Assembly (NCBI GenBank): GCA_034670405.1
Contig: JAXDDX010000183.1
Location: 438,501-502,500 of the forward strand
DNA: 64,000 bases
Direction: 5' to 3'
From: Hoplostethus atlanticus
Taxonomy: Eukaryota; Chordata; Actinopteri; Trachichthyiformes; Trachichthyidae
The position numbers and the translations under genes were made by a program. Positions 39,191-51,902 of this stretch are shown here, piece by piece. How positions within the stretch are numbered: position 1 is the stretch's first letter; each line of letters opens with the position of its first letter. Under the pieces are notes generated by a model. That model had not been told where the DNA came from, did not search any database, and was given only the letters and a program-made list of their open reading frames with translations.

Positions 39191-39450
39191 GGTCCTTTCA
39201 TTCCCGCAAACACAAAGTCATGATAGCCATTTGGAAATTCGATAAAGCTCGAAAAGGCAAACTGCCATTGATTCCAAAAGCTTTAGAGGTGCTAGAGATG
39301 AAGACGTTTCAAGCAAAGCAGGAAATGCTACTTTCACTCCCACTGATGCAAAGTCATGATAGTCATTTGGGGAATCGATAGAACAAACAATAACTGGCCC
39401 TTTTATTGCTTTAGAAATGCTACAGTTACAGTCCGCCTCACCCTTTTCAA
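39191..39450. repeat. Tandem duplication, 136-bp period
   Basis: AAAGTCATGATAG starts at 39214 and again at 39350, and flanking phrases (TTTCATTCCC/TTTCACTCCC, CGATA, GCTTTAGA..TGCTA) repeat in the same order. Confidence 0.7.
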
Positions 39451-40040
39451 TGCAAAAGCAACTCAACGCTAACCTCCTAATTGAATCAGCGACGTCGAGG
39501 CAGGAGTTTTTAAACTTTCAGAGTTATTAAAACAAAGTGGTACTTTTTGTGATGTGGGGGGGAACTCCACAGAGGCATGTTTGAGAAACACTGATTGGAG
39601 CTTTATCTGCAGTCATAGGCGCCGGGCTTATTCTTTACCGGGGGGGTGCCCTAAAAAAAAAAAAAAATTCTTAAAAATGTATCTATATTTAATGCATTTC
39701 AAAGCTATTTTTCAACACAGCTCAAACTAGCCAGGCGACATCGCTTGACGAAGACAGTACCTGCAGTCAGTAATGTGAGGGAGGGCAAGTAGTTTATTGA
39801 CTGATTTTGATGACAAGAGGGATTTGTAGTCTTTTTCTATCCACATGCCCGCAAACATGTGTGTGTGTGTGTGTGTGTGTGTGTCTGTGCACTCTCCCCG
39901 GTGTGTAGTTGTGGAGTAGAAGATCGTTATCAGGCCGTGTCTTACAAGACTCGACTAGACCGCAACAACCGAGAATAGTCAATGCGTTATCTCTCCCTTC
40001 TGTGTCTTGTGACCATGTTGCACTCTGCTGCTCCCTCTCA

Positions 40041-40081
<41 letters not shown>

Positions 40082-40782
40082 GAAACCCTTTAGAATCAAT
40101 GTAATTAAGAGGTACTGTCATGTGTGTACCATGGAAGAGTATTTTTTACCCTCTCCTCCCTTTTCTTCATCCCATTCGTTGTCTTCAGTTCTTGTTCCTT
40201 GCTGTGTTCTATTTTCTGTCCACGTTCTCGCTCGGCTCCCGCAGAGTAGTAATTAATCACACTTTTGTCAGTCTATCACGGCGAGTTCCATTTCCTCATG
40301 TGTCTGTCACCTTCATCCCTCTCGCCTCTCTCCATCCTCTCCATTTTACCCAGGTAATCATCTCTTACTGTCATTTCCATCCCTACCTTCATCCCCTCCA
40401 TCTCTCCCTCCCTCTTATTATCTTTATCTCTTCTCACCCCTCCCCCCCCCCCGCGCCACCACCTCCCCTATCGTCTTCCTCCTCCTAATCTCCACAGCCT
40501 GTGCTTTGCTCTAATTAGTTGACGTCTCCGCTAATGAAGTTTGACAACAAAAGATCACCGAGTCTGGCAGATGGGGCAGAGGGAAGAAAGAAGGGGGCAA
40601 GAATAGAGAGAGAAGGAAAAGGAGGGGGAAAGTGAGGGGGTGTTTGTCAGGTTGCTCACCTCTCCTCTCCGGGCTAACAGGAAGTGACACGCGTTTTTCA
40701 AAAACGCCGCTGACAGGAAACGACAGCGCTGGTTAAGCTGCGCCGTTTAAGCACGGGGAGTAATTAGTGCTTTATCGACTGC

Positions 40783-40993
40783 CATGACATCATTCAGACT
40801 AGCTGTCCAAATGTGTGTGTGTGTGTGATGTGTGTGCAAGAGAGACCCACAGTGGAAGAATTGGTTGGCATGGTTTTGATAATCAGTCCAAGTGTGTGTG
40901 TGTGTGTGTGCATGAGTCTTGTGTGTGGTGCTACAGGTGGAAAAATATCTGGCATAACATTATTTAGATGAGCCGCCTTGGTGGATGTGCTTG

Positions 40994-41041
<48 letters not shown>

Positions 41042-41086
41042 GGCCAGGCATAACTGGCTGGCATAAAATCATTTAGGCGGGCTGTC
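40783..41086. repeat. Degenerate tandem unit with embedded TG microsatellites
   Basis: GCATAAAATCATTTAGGCGG-like phrases occur at 40783-40807, 40867-40890 (weak), 40952-40976 and 41061-41086, each separated by a TG repeat and TGTGC-type sequence. Confidence 0.6.
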
Positions 41087-43173
41087 GAGGCTCAATGTGC
41101 CCTCTGACTCTCACAGCCAGGCCCGTGGCGACATGCCGGTTTTCCTAATGCCTCTGCCAACTGCAATAGCTGTGGATGGCATCTCTCTCTCTCTCGCTCT
41201 TCTATTATCACTCTCTACCTGTTTGTCTGCCCATACATTTTATTTATTTATTTATTTTTTAAATTGCACGACAAAGACTTGTTAATCCCCAAATGAGTCT
41301 GTCTCACTTTTGGTGACCGTGCTACCTTTCACACTTTTTTCAGACCGGTTCACAATTTGTACACCTGATTCCAGCCTGCCTGTCAATCCAGCTCGTTCGT
41401 CATCATTCCAACTCTTTCAAATCTCCTCTCCTCTCCGCGTGACCTCACCCCCCTCCCACTCTCTGTCAAATTTCTCCCTTTTCTTGAAGCTTCACCAGCT
41501 GAATGAGAGCGCAGTGAAAAGCTTGGCCGTTCATCTGACAGCTGAAATTAGCCGGGAGTTGAAAGCCAATTGCCAGTCTATCACATGTACTTACTCAACT
41601 ATAATTACATGCATTAAAGACGTAGCCAATGTCAGACCTTTTAACGTGCTGTTGCTGCGTTTCAAGGAATTGTTTGGAAAATCCTGGAGTTTCAGTACAG
41701 CAGGACAAGGGATCTGTAATATGACGACTACTTTCTATTCAGCTGCTTCCCAATCCCAACCGTGTTTCTCAAAGACTGGCTTGGGAACCAAAGGTGGGTC
41801 ACAAAAAAAAATGGCATCCAACTAACCCACTAGCCCTTCAACATGTGGCAAAACACTGTAAAGCCTAAAAACAGTGGACATATGGCTTGAAAACCATTGC
41901 TCCGCAGTGCTAGCTTAATGAGTGCATGATGCGAACGCTGGTAGTATGAAGGGCCCGGTGTCATGCTCGCTCACTCTCACACACACACACACACACACAC
42001 ATACATATTTTGTGTCAGGTTTCAATAAAAATAATTACCACATAAAAGAGATCTGCGAGAACTTTCGACGCAAATGCAGCGGCAAAGGGCGGACAAACAC
42101 CCACCCGCGCACAAAAACAAGTGATTTACTGTATGGAGCAGTGAATAGGATCTGAGACCTATATGAATGCATGCTAAAGGAACAGATTGCCCATACTTGT
42201 TGCTTAGCTACAAGATGCCCTTCTATGAAAGAGCATATAATAGAAGCTTGCCGAGTGTATGTCATTTTCGTGTCTTGAGTGTCGGTGTGTGTTTTTTTAG
42301 CTGCGTATACGTGCTCCATCACCGGCGGATGTCCTTTGCCTGGAATTTGTATTTTTCAATGAGGAGCTCCTCGTGCAAATACAAGGCGCGGAAATCGTAA
42401 ATGAGAGGAAGAAGAGCGCGAGGAGGGGGAAGAGAGGGTAGAAAAGAAAAGGGGTCTATTGAGAGAGGGAGAGAGAGAAAGAGAGAGAGAGTGGGGAGGA
42501 AGGGATGGAGGAGACGAGTGCCACTTGAGCGCCGCCGCTTATTAGCCGGGAAAAGTCCGGAAAAACACGCGCTCTGGCCTTTTCTCGTCTGCTCCCCATC
42601 CTTCCTCTCTCCTCCTTTTACTTTTTTTCTACTCCTGCTCTCCCCATCTCTCTCATTTCTGTCTAATTAGCCCCTTTTAACATCCACTGACCCCCCCCCC
42701 CCCCCCCCTCCTCCTCTTGCCTCTCCTTCCCCATCTCATCGGTTGTTTCCATCCCAAAACATCCGCTTACCCTCTCCTCCCCTCCGAATCCGTCACTACC
42801 CCCTACTCTCGTCCTTTTCTATTCCCTTTCAACCCTTGATTGATTCATTTTTTTCCCTCCTCCACTTCATTCTTCCTTTCTTGGTTCCTTTAAGCCCCCA
42901 AAATTCACAGACCCCCCACCCACTCTTGTCTCCTCCAAATCATCCCATTCTCCCCATTTCATTGGGTTTTTTTAGTTCTTAAGATCCACTCCTTTATTCC
43001 TAGCTCTGCTTCACCTTACCCTCACTCACAACCCCCCTCTCCTCCACATCCTTCATGCCCCCTCACCTCCACTTACCCCTCTCCCTGACAGTTTTTCTTT
43101 TAGCCCAACATCTTTCTCACATTATCTTTTCATACTGTCTCTGCTTTATATGAAACTATATGTGCTGATGTGG

Positions 43174-43646
43174 GTCCATCAGGTGGTGCAGTGCTTGCAC
43201 TGCTGCCTCACAGCAAGAAGGTCCTGGGTTCGATTCCCGCCTGGGGCGCTGTTGACTCTGGGGTGCCCAGGTGGGTTATCTCCTGTGCCTTTCTGTGTGG
43301 AGTTTGCATGTTCTCCCCGTGCTCACATGGGTCTCCTCCTGTAAAAAGAACCCCATCTAAAAACATGCAACATCCTGTCCTGTCCCTGACCAAGATGAGG
43401 ACGTACACCTGGAATTGGTCCCCGGGCGCTGGTGTTGGAGGCTGCCCACTGCTCCCTGGCTGTCCCTGGAGGAAGGTCGGCGGGGATGGGAAAAAGCAGA
43501 GACCTCATTCAACTCGGACACCTTACCCTGCATGTGTGTGTGTGTTGTGTTCGGCGGCCACTTCCCCCCTTGCATGTGTGTTGTGTGTGTTGGTGCGTGT
43601 GTGCACCCCGAGTTGCAAATAAAGTAGTCTTCTTCTTCTTCTTCTT
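43174..43646 (+). mobile_element. tRNA-derived SINE-like element with (CTT)n tail
   Basis: A-box-like GGTGGTGCAGTG (43183) and B box GGTTCGATTCC (43227-43237) are followed by the common fish body GTGTGGAGTTTGCATGTTCTC. The 3' end is AATAAAG followed by TCTTCTTCTT (43628-43646). It contains an internal CA/TG-rich variable stretch. Open frames across it are accidental. Confidence 0.72.
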
Positions 43647-44561
43647 AACTGCCATGTCTGAAATGCCTGTGGTAGTAACCTTTACGGGTTTAAGTTACTG
43701 CTCCTGCTGAGGTTTTTTGATTTCACATTTCTGGACGATTCAAAGTGCTTGTGGACGAGTTTGGCTGGCTGGCAGAAGTTTTATGTGAAGTTGACGTTGT
43801 ATGATGCTGTATGTCGTGTCATTTTCCAACATCAGTTTGGTTCAGGTTTTGCAGGTTTTCGAGTTCCAAGTGGGCTTAGTCCTTCTTTGTTGAGGATGCA
43901 ACGATAGCATAGCAGGCAAGTGCATGTTGAGTGTATGCTAGCAGTAACATTAGTTGTTAAGTTGTGGTACTGAACTATCACTGTTGTTTAAACATCACAA
44001 GCTATGTGATGTCACTCACACACACACATACCTCACCTATACGCAAACTTACACACCCGCCCATATACTCTCACATTCACCCACACAAATTCTACACACC
44101 CACCTAACCACCCTCAACCACCCCTTCCCGCCCCCCCCAGTCTAATTACCTATTAGAAGAGACTGATGTAGAAAACAGCACTTAGGCAGACCAACCTGGC
44201 ACCCACTAAAAGCTCTCTCCACAGTGGGTGTGTGTGTGTGTGTGTGAGGGAGAGACGGGAGAAAGGGAGTGTGCAAGAGAGTGAGTACACGTACGTATGT
44301 GAATAAGAGTGCACATACATGCGTGTCACAGAGTGTGATGGCGCGTGTATGTGCGTTAGCCCGTGCATGTTAGTGTGTGAGTGACGGAGAACGAGTGTGT
44401 GTGTGTGTGTGTGGGGCACTCATTGAGCTGAGAGAACGTCTGATTAATTAACAGGGAGGAAAGAAAGCCTCTCCAGTGACCAGCCAAGCAACGCTAAAAG
44501 CTCTTCTCTCTCTCTCTCTCTCTGCCTCTTCATTTACTTTTGTCTGTCTGTTTTTCTGTCC

Positions 44562-44594
<33 letters not shown>

Positions 44595-45595
44595 GCGGCT
44601 TTCTATTATTTTATAACATTGAGATGACAGACCGTCCAGAGAGAGAGAGAGAGAACTACAGGAAGATGGAAGAACAGAAGGGAAAAATACGTATTGGGTG
44701 TGTCTGCTTGTGCATCTGTATTTTCATCCGCCATATAGGAGGTGAGTTGAGCGCTTTTTACAGGTACAGGTACATTTGGAGGTTTGTAGTATAGAGAGGT
44801 GTACGCTATAGCAGTATTCTTTCAAGGTAAAACGTGTGGCAACGTCAATGAGTCATTATATATTAGTATAACTACCATTAACCACCATCTCTGAGAGGAA
44901 GCCACAAGAGGAGCCAAAGAGGGGGAGAAATAACATCTTTGTGACAGGATGCAACAGGGTTGATGGGAAATGTGGTCATTTGTCGTCTTGAGCAAGGCCT
45001 CGTTTATTTACAGCGATTATACAAAGGTGTCGTAATTCATTTGACAGTGATATATAGACGGAACAGTGGGACAATATTCTCTGATTCATTTTAATGTAGG
45101 CATTAGTCACCTTGTAATGGTCCCATAGCAACAGAGAGCTGGTCCCCGGGACAAAACGGGACCACTTATTTCCAGTCCTTGAGCTGACTGCTCTATTCAG
45201 TAGAACAGTTCCCACTAAGATGAGCGGGGGCTATGCTTTCTCCTTGGACATTGTGAAGCAGAATCGCTCCTAATTCTTTCCTTTTACTTCTTTCTCTCTC
45301 TTTCTTTCAATTCTCCTCCTTGTCCCTCGATCTGATTTGCTCACTCTTTTTCCTACTCATACTCACTACAGTATCTCTCTCACTCGCTCGCTCCTCTCTC
45401 TGGTCTCTCCAGGCTGATTGTTTTCTAATTGGTGGAGAGCCGGAGGTCGTGGTTGTTATGGTAACCTAGCGAGGGGCACATGGAGGGGTTAGGTGATGGT
45501 GGTGGTGGTTGGCGGGGTAAGAGGGAGCATCCACTCAAGAAAACTGAGGGCAGCACTCATCTAAGGCTTGGGTGGCCACTTCAGAAAATGGACCC

Positions 45596-45598
<3 letters not shown>

Positions 45599-45649
<51 letters not shown>
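45599..45649 (+). repeat. (TG)n microsatellite
   Basis: About 25 uninterrupted TG units. Confidence 0.95.
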
Positions 45650-45651
<2 letters not shown>

Positions 45652-47225
45652 AAAGAGAGAGACAGGAGACAGAAAATCCGTGTGTGTAGAAGGTGGGAAA
45701 GGAGTCCTGCTCTCCACACAAGGATCTTCTGAAGAGCGCCTTCGTCTCTTTGCATCCTTCTTTCCTCCCTCCCACCCTTCCTCCCTCGCTCCCTCTGTCC
45801 TTCCCAGCGCAAACCACTCAGACCCTCGACCCCATCCATCTGTTGTACTCGGATGAAAGAGAGGTGGATGGGGTGCAGGAGGAGAATGAGGTTAAGGATG
45901 GCACTGTAGGAAATACCTCTCTCTCCAGGAGAGAAATGTAGAGAAAGAGGGATAGAGATTATTAAGAGACTAGTAATTAAATACTGGCTTTTAATGCTGG
46001 CCTGTGTGTGTGTGTGTGATAAGAGAGAGAGTGTGAGTCAGTGCTTCTTTTCTGTGTGTGTGTGCATGTATGGGTATATTAAATGAGTCTACAATAAACT
46101 CTGCCATGCGTAAGGAATGGAGCTGGTTGTGCCCTTTAGAATTAAAGGTGGTTGGCTAGTTGGGAGCAGACAGTGTGAAGTATTAATGGGCTGTCTGGTT
46201 AAATAACTGGCCTTCCTTAATAGAGCTCTTATAGAGATACTAGACCCTGATAGAGATAAATCTCTTCACACTCACAAATGCAGGCATACACAAACAATTG
46301 CACGCATGCACCCAGCACATAGACACGCACGACCCTGGTATGCAGGTATACAAACACATATAAGCACATACGCATGCAGCATACATTGCAAACTGAGTCA
46401 ATCTCTGATTATACTATATATGTGCTGGCAAATACAATTGAACCTGTTTTCAAGTGACTAACTTATGAAGCCTCCATTTATTACACAGTTGAATACTGAA
46501 TTCTGATTGGCCACTGAACACATTCTGAGGTCTGTTATTTCTGTTACTAGGTGCTCAGGAGAAGCACCTCTCAAGGAGCTTTGTTTGTTTGTTTGTTCAT
46601 GGTGTGTGTTTGTTCTGCGTAAAGGAAATACAGTGTGCACTGGCACACCAGGCAGTACGATAGAAGTCACAAGCATACCAGCAAGTAGTGATTTTCTAGT
46701 GGCTAAGTCAAAGCATAAATTGTGCTACAGCACTTTAGTGTAAACAGATGAAGGTTTTAAAGTCAGTGTAGTTGTACTCACTCCAATCACTTTTTAAGCG
46801 CTAGCACACTTGTTTCTGATTAACAGACTGACTGCTTCACATGTAATTATTTCACTCTGCAGTCAAAAATTCCTGTAGATTTTGTTGACTTCTAATCAAA
46901 TCAACTGCCGACACCTTTGACAAACACTCGGCTAACTAAAGTTAGAAACATGGACAATTTTTCCAGTATTAATTTAAGGACAAAACTTGTGATTACTGTT
47001 TAGAGGCTGAAAGGCAACCTTACCGGATTTGTTTGCGTTTCTATGGTTCCAGTTCTGGTACAGTGTAGCCATGGATGCCAGCTACAGACGTTTCTATGGT
47101 TGTAGTCTTGCTGAACTAGTTTTGACGAAAACATGTGCATTCATTTAGTGTAATAAATCATTTTAAATCAATATTTTGTGTCTAAGGATCAATTTCTTTG
47201 CTAAGTAGCCATGTAATAAGCGGAA

Positions 47226-47329
47226 AATGTACAGGGAGCTGGTCATTATCGCAAAATAAGCCCCTTTGTGTCGACTTGATTCACCCTGTCGGGGCTTATT
47301 TTGTGATAATGACCAGCTCCCTGTACATT
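47226..47329. repeat. Long inverted repeat / hairpin
   Basis: Arms 47226-47264 and 47291-47329 are complementary at 38 of 39 positions, with a 26-nt loop. The arm contains AGCTGGTCATTATCGCAAAA. Weaker complementarity continues outward. It may be the core of a foldback transposon. Confidence 0.9.
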
Positions 47330-48221
47330 ATCCCTTACATAATGTAGTAAGTAATGTCAGATACAGCTGAAATGATCCAATCATCAACTATGGAAGCCAC
47401 TGATTTCACCAGAATAATATGGACTCATTTTAATCTTCTCATGAAATCCACTATATTAATAGCATTGTGTTGTCTATCCACAGCGGTGATATGAATATCT
47501 GTTGATTAACAATATTTTCTCTTCATCTTTTCACCATTTTTTTCTAGATGCAAGAGCTACAGTGGTGTATTTGGGCATTATTTTGTTTATTGTCAACTGT
47601 CAAATTTATAAGCAGTCTTATTGATTTATCACACACCTATCACGCCCATCGCCTCTCTTCCCTCACTTTCCAAAGGCTTCCCATCTATTGCCCCTCTGCT
47701 ATGGAATTGCAGCATTGCTTTAGAGGGACTCACCTTGCATTTCTGTTCAGTTCATCCGACAGTATATGATATGAGCCCCAACTGATTTATGATGTGCTCT
47801 TTCTTGTGCTATAAGCCGCTTTGTTTATAATACAGATCCCTGCAGATCTCAAAGGACACTGTCTGCATTTATGAGCTTTTTTTATTTGGTGTATGTGTTT
47901 GTGTGTGTGAAAGAGTTAAGATGTGTGTATATGTGCGTGACACTATATGTGTGTGTTTGTGTGTGCGTTTCTGCTATTGTGCAGATTTTAAAGTATCTGT
48001 GTGTACTTATTGTTAGTGTGTTTGTCACTGTGTCACGTCTCTCCCATTTATAACAGAGGGAGCTAAGATCCCAATGGATATATCCAGATAATATGCCTTT
48101 CCATATTTCACTCTGTGTGTGCGTGTTCCGGGCTTCATTGCATTGCTGAAGTGCTGATGGAATCCTTAGTGATTTGTTTATCTCCGTCTCACATATGCAC
48201 ACCACTGCTCCAGCCTCCCAT

Positions 48222-48222
<1 letters not shown>

Positions 48223-48263
<41 letters not shown>
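48223..48263 (+). repeat. (CA)n microsatellite
   Basis: About 20 uninterrupted CA units. Confidence 0.95.
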
Positions 48264-48265
<2 letters not shown>

Positions 48266-49383
48266 GACAGATTCCACTGACACACTATCCACTTTTTCTG
48301 GCACCGCTGATTACTGTCAGCCAATGACTGAGCTTCCTTCCATCTGCATCATCAACTTTCAGGAAGTGATGATGAATGAATGCCACTATCAGGAGAATTG
48401 ACTAGATGAGTGTTTCTTTTAGATGATAGATGGGCGAATTACACAAAATAGCTACTATTTATTCATGATGATGACATTGATGCCCAATTAATTAGCAGTT
48501 TATTTGAGTGTGATACCAGTTCCTCTTCTATGGAGAATACAGTCATGTTAGGCTACTTGGCTTACTAGTTAACAACGGCAACCGAACCATTGCTAACCAC
48601 TGAAATGAAAAATGAAATGTGAACAATTTCCTTTATAATAAAATGGCTGAGAATGGGTTGTCTTGCCATTGAAGAAAGAATGAACTATATATATGTTTTC
48701 ACAACAATGCAACTTTTACTTCTTTTAATTGATTAGTACTGCTCACAACTTTGATTAGATACTGTTCATTAAAGAACAGTCTTAATTTGTAGTGACTTTT
48801 ATGACGCTGTGATGAAAGTTGGATAGTGTCCGGCTATAGAGGAGTGAAGTGTCTCAGCCTCAACCTGACTTTGGCTTTTAAAGATCATGGCACCGTGGCG
48901 ACTACGCTGTGGTAAAAAAAAGGATAACGCCCCAGACTTAGAAAGTCTGAAATTATGAAAATGTAATTCTTCAGACACCATGCTTTGATCCAAAACCACC
49001 AAAAGACATAAGGATTTAGTTAAATCAATAACTAGGATCTAAAGAGAAGGCCAAAAGGAAGCTTTTGTATGACAGATGCCTAGATGATCCCTAGATGACA
49101 GGGATAAAATGTCCTAGTAAATCAATGTGAGTTTGCAACAGACAATGGATATGGATATGTCCGACTACAGTACAGTAATCAATAATATGTTGGATTTCTC
49201 ATTTTGCACATTTCATCCCCCGCAGACTGTATTCTGCTCCAAAGGTGTTTAAATATTTTGGGTTTAGGTGGTACGAATTTACACATCTTGCAAGCAGAAA
49301 ACGCACAGACTCTTTTTCCTGGTAAAATTCACGATTTCTGGTGAAAAAATGATTTTTCCACCCTAAAAAAAAAGTTAAAAAGT

Positions 49384-49580
49384 GGGCAGTACAGTGGCTT
49401 TGTGGCTAGCGAGACCAAACTTTGACTTGAGAAACCAGGTTCAAGCCCCCGTGTTGGCAAGCATCTGCAATGCCGAAGTGGCCTTGAGCAAGATACTAAG
49501 TCCCTTCCAGCTCAAGTGGTGCTGTTCTGTAGCTGACCCTGACCTCTGACCTATGGGGATCAATAAAGTCTCCAGTTATT
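49384..49580 (+). mobile_element. tRNA-derived SINE
   Basis: TGGCTAGCGAG and GGTTCAAGCCC (49439-49449) give the two-box promoter. The body includes GGCCTTGAGCAAGATACTAA and ends GGGGATCAATAAAGT. Confidence 0.65.
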
Positions 49581-49599
49581 ATAACTAGAATGTCCCAAT

Positions 49600-49665
49600 G
49601 TACACTGGGTTAAGGCGCAGACCATGCGCTTGTGCTGTCGTAGGTTTGAATCCAGCTCCTGGCTT
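49600..49665 (+). repeat. tRNA-like fragment next to a SINE
   Basis: TTAAGGCGCAGACC and GGTTTGAATCC about 30 bp apart resemble a degenerate A/B box pair. No complete cloverleaf can be drawn, so this is more likely a SINE head than a tRNA gene. Confidence 0.35.
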
Positions 49666-49905
49666 GTATTGAAACTTTTATAATATAAAACAAGATGAGA
49701 GTGAATACAGCGCTTTAACATAATAATGTTAAGGAACCCCACCCCAGTAGTCAAGATCAAAGAACTCTTGACTTTCTATAATGAAAAGGTATTACGCATG
49801 CAGGAAAATAAGAATAATACAGTGTCAGAAAACATCTCGATGAAGCTCGAAGCTGACTATCAAAAAGGTTTGCTTGCGCACATGAAGATAGGTACAGAAA
49901 TGATG

Positions 49906-49940
<35 letters not shown>

Positions 49941-50805
49941 GGGGGGGGGGGGTAAATATATTCAGAAATAAGTGACCTGTGACTGACATTATGAAGGTAA
50001 GAAACTCTCTCTCTCCTGAGTCTCTTCTGCTTTGATTGTGGAGCTGAGAGGTACACGTTGAGCCCTGAGGTGATTGGGTTTTTTTTCTGCCGGGATATAA
50101 ACACACACACACACACACACACACACAACCACACACGCACACAAAGTGCACACACAATAACTCAGTCTCTCTCTCTAACACACACACACACACACATATA
50201 CACAGTTGTCTGTTGGCAGATAGAGGGCAGAAGGAAGGTGAAACCTGATTTAGACAGGAGAGAGAGAAATATGAAGATGTCAGCAACATATCAAACTGTA
50301 CAGGAAATAGAGAGGGATGAGGGAGGAAAGGAGGACTGGGAGAGGGGGGAGGTGGGGGGGTGAAGGGAGGGAGAGGTGGAGAGAGGATGGAAGGGTTTGT
50401 GGAAAAGAGGGTTGAATGAGTGGGTAGGAAAGGATGAGGGTGAGAATGGTGAGTGGAAGAGAAGAGAAGAGAAGAGAACCAGGGTATCTGCAGGTGATGG
50501 GACACATTAGAAGATTAAACCAACACTACTGCCGGTCCCCCTCATGTTTTGGAGAAAATACACAATTCATTGCATTTGTCTTATTTTGTTTGCCTTACTT
50601 TCCAACTCTGCCTCAACTGATATCATAGAATGTGAATTAGCCGTCATGTTGGCATCAAAATAAAATTTTGCTAAAAAAAAACCCAAAACCTACCATTACA
50701 TGGTGAAAACAACATAAGGTCTCAAATAACTGTATTCAATGCATTTTAAGGCTTTGAATTTAGATTTAGACAACTTTTTAAGGATACCCTGACAGCATCA
50801 TGGTG

Positions 50806-50811
50806 CTTTAC
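50806..50811 (-). promoter_or_regulatory. 5' splice donor of the 16.7-kb pard3b intron
   Basis: GTAAAG follows the exon end CAATGACAG on the minus strand. It sets the end of the 50812-51192 exon and the split-codon phase (two bases) that matches the exon at 33947-34067. Confidence 0.8.
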
Positions 50812-51192
50812 CTGTCATTGGCTGCTGCAGAAGCGGGAGGAGATGTGGCTCCGGCTCCCCTTGGTTTGTTGACCTTGGCATACAGCCCGTCCAAGGGGTC
50901 ACCATCAGTTGCCCCGGGGTCATTACCATGATTTCCGGGCCCCGGGAAGGCGGGAGGGCGCTGGGGCGAGGGGGTGCGGGCGTGGCCGTGGTGGGCCATG
51001 CCGTAAGGAGGCGACTGAGGCGGCGGCTGCGGGATGGAACTGCCGTCGCGGTCCCTGAAGGTGTGTATGCGGGCGTAGTTGGGGTCCGCGTCGTCATCCT
51101 CGACATTGGGGTACGAGGACCCGCCACCCCTGACTCCGCCCCGCTGGTCTCTGGACTGGTGCTCTCGCAGCTCAGTGTGCTTCGCCTCGATC
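50812..51192 (-). CDS. pard3b: par-3 family polarity protein, proline/glycine-rich coding exon
   Basis: This 381-nt exon lies 608 bp downstream of the preceding one. It starts after acceptor CATCTGTCAG and ends at donor GTAAAG with a split AG. It encodes about 127 residues: IEAKHTELREHQSRD, a glycine-rich linker, DDDADPNYARIHTFRDRD, a long proline/serine-rich low-complexity stretch, then DPLDGLYAKVNKPR and an alanine/proline-rich end. The NYAR and LYAKVNKP blocks are conserved islands of the par-3 C-terminal region, and GLYAKVNKP is nearer PARD3B than PARD3 as I recall the families. The low-complexity linkers are probably disordered. The exon is much more GC-rich than the surrounding intron. 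Reading past the donor gives an immediate TAA, as expected for a true exon edge. Confidence 0.9.
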
Positions 51193-51800
51193 CTGACAGA
51201 TGAGAGAGATGGAAGGACATGAGACACGTACATGTACAAATTCAAATCCCCTGAAATACAAACCAAGTGTGAGAGACGAACTAAAAGCGTTCACAAGTAT
51301 ACAATATGTGTGTGTGTGTCTTTGTGCGCATGCATGTCTGAATGTGTGTATGTGGCCTTGTTGGGATGGTTAAAAGTGGTGAGATGACAGAGAAATGTTG
51401 CTAATCAAACCACACACACACACACCATGAGAAAACAGCTCAGGAATGACAAGCATGGAGTAGAGAGGGCATGGACAGAATGGAAAGAACAAAAAACAAT
51501 AAAAGAAAAGAACAACAGCAATGTTTAATAAGAGTGACTTCCACAACGAGTTACCGATGAAGACAAAAGATAGCTAAGTGGATGAAAAACCCAAAATAAA
51601 AAGCGACAGACCAGCAATCCAGATTAGTGTAAAACCACCCTCTATACTCAGAATATGCATGTGATGGAGTTTGCATGGCAGCGGATAAGATGGCAGCAAA
51701 GTGGTCTCGCTGGGCCTGTGTCCCAAATACTTAAGTTCCATCTGTGTTGGAGCAGAAAAAAAAGATAATAAAATCATCTCGTTTCCAGAAAGCGCCCCAC
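51193..51800 (-). other. 608-bp intron of pard3b
   Basis: GT...AG limits follow from the exon boundaries. Contains short TG/CA tracts and nothing else recognised. Confidence 0.8.
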
Positions 51801-51902
51801 CTCTCTCTCTCATCCTTCATCCTCTCCAGCTCGTCTTCACTCAGAATATCTGACTTCTGTCGCTGCAGAGCCGCCTTCTTCTCCTCTTTTTTCTTCCCAA
51901 AC
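51801..51902 (-). CDS. pard3b: par-3 family polarity protein, internal coding exon (lysine-rich / coiled segment)
   Basis: This 102-nt exon encodes 33 whole codons plus two split codons, beginning FGKKKEEKKAAL and ending ELERMKDERE. On the minus strand it follows a good acceptor (TCTCTTTCCAG) and ends at a weak-looking GTGGGG donor. It enters with one base of a split codon and leaves with two (AG), which join the G opening the next exon to make Arg, giving ERER/IEAKH. Basic FGKKK followed by an E/K/R-rich stretch leading into a ..AKH.ELRE.Q block is the known layout of the region after the PDZ domains in PARD3 and PARD3B. Par-3 proteins are scaffolds that organise apical junctions and polarity complexes; PARD3B is reported at tight junctions. 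The preceding exon was not found above 51902. Family call is firm; PARD3B over PARD3 rests on the later exons. Confidence 0.87.

Larger units (their letters stand above)
34115..50805 (-). other. 16.7-kb intron of pard3b
   Basis: The exon phases on either side fit. It holds the repeats and SINEs listed separately and many small TG/CA and GA/CT tracts. Two patches (37800-38340 and 40495-40800, the latter with TAATTAG sites) have few repeats and could be regulatory. Confidence 0.75.

Noticed and set aside
49825..50505. 226-residue minus-strand frame
   Set aside because: Pro/Ser/His low complexity from purine-rich and CA-repeat DNA; lies in the pard3b intron.
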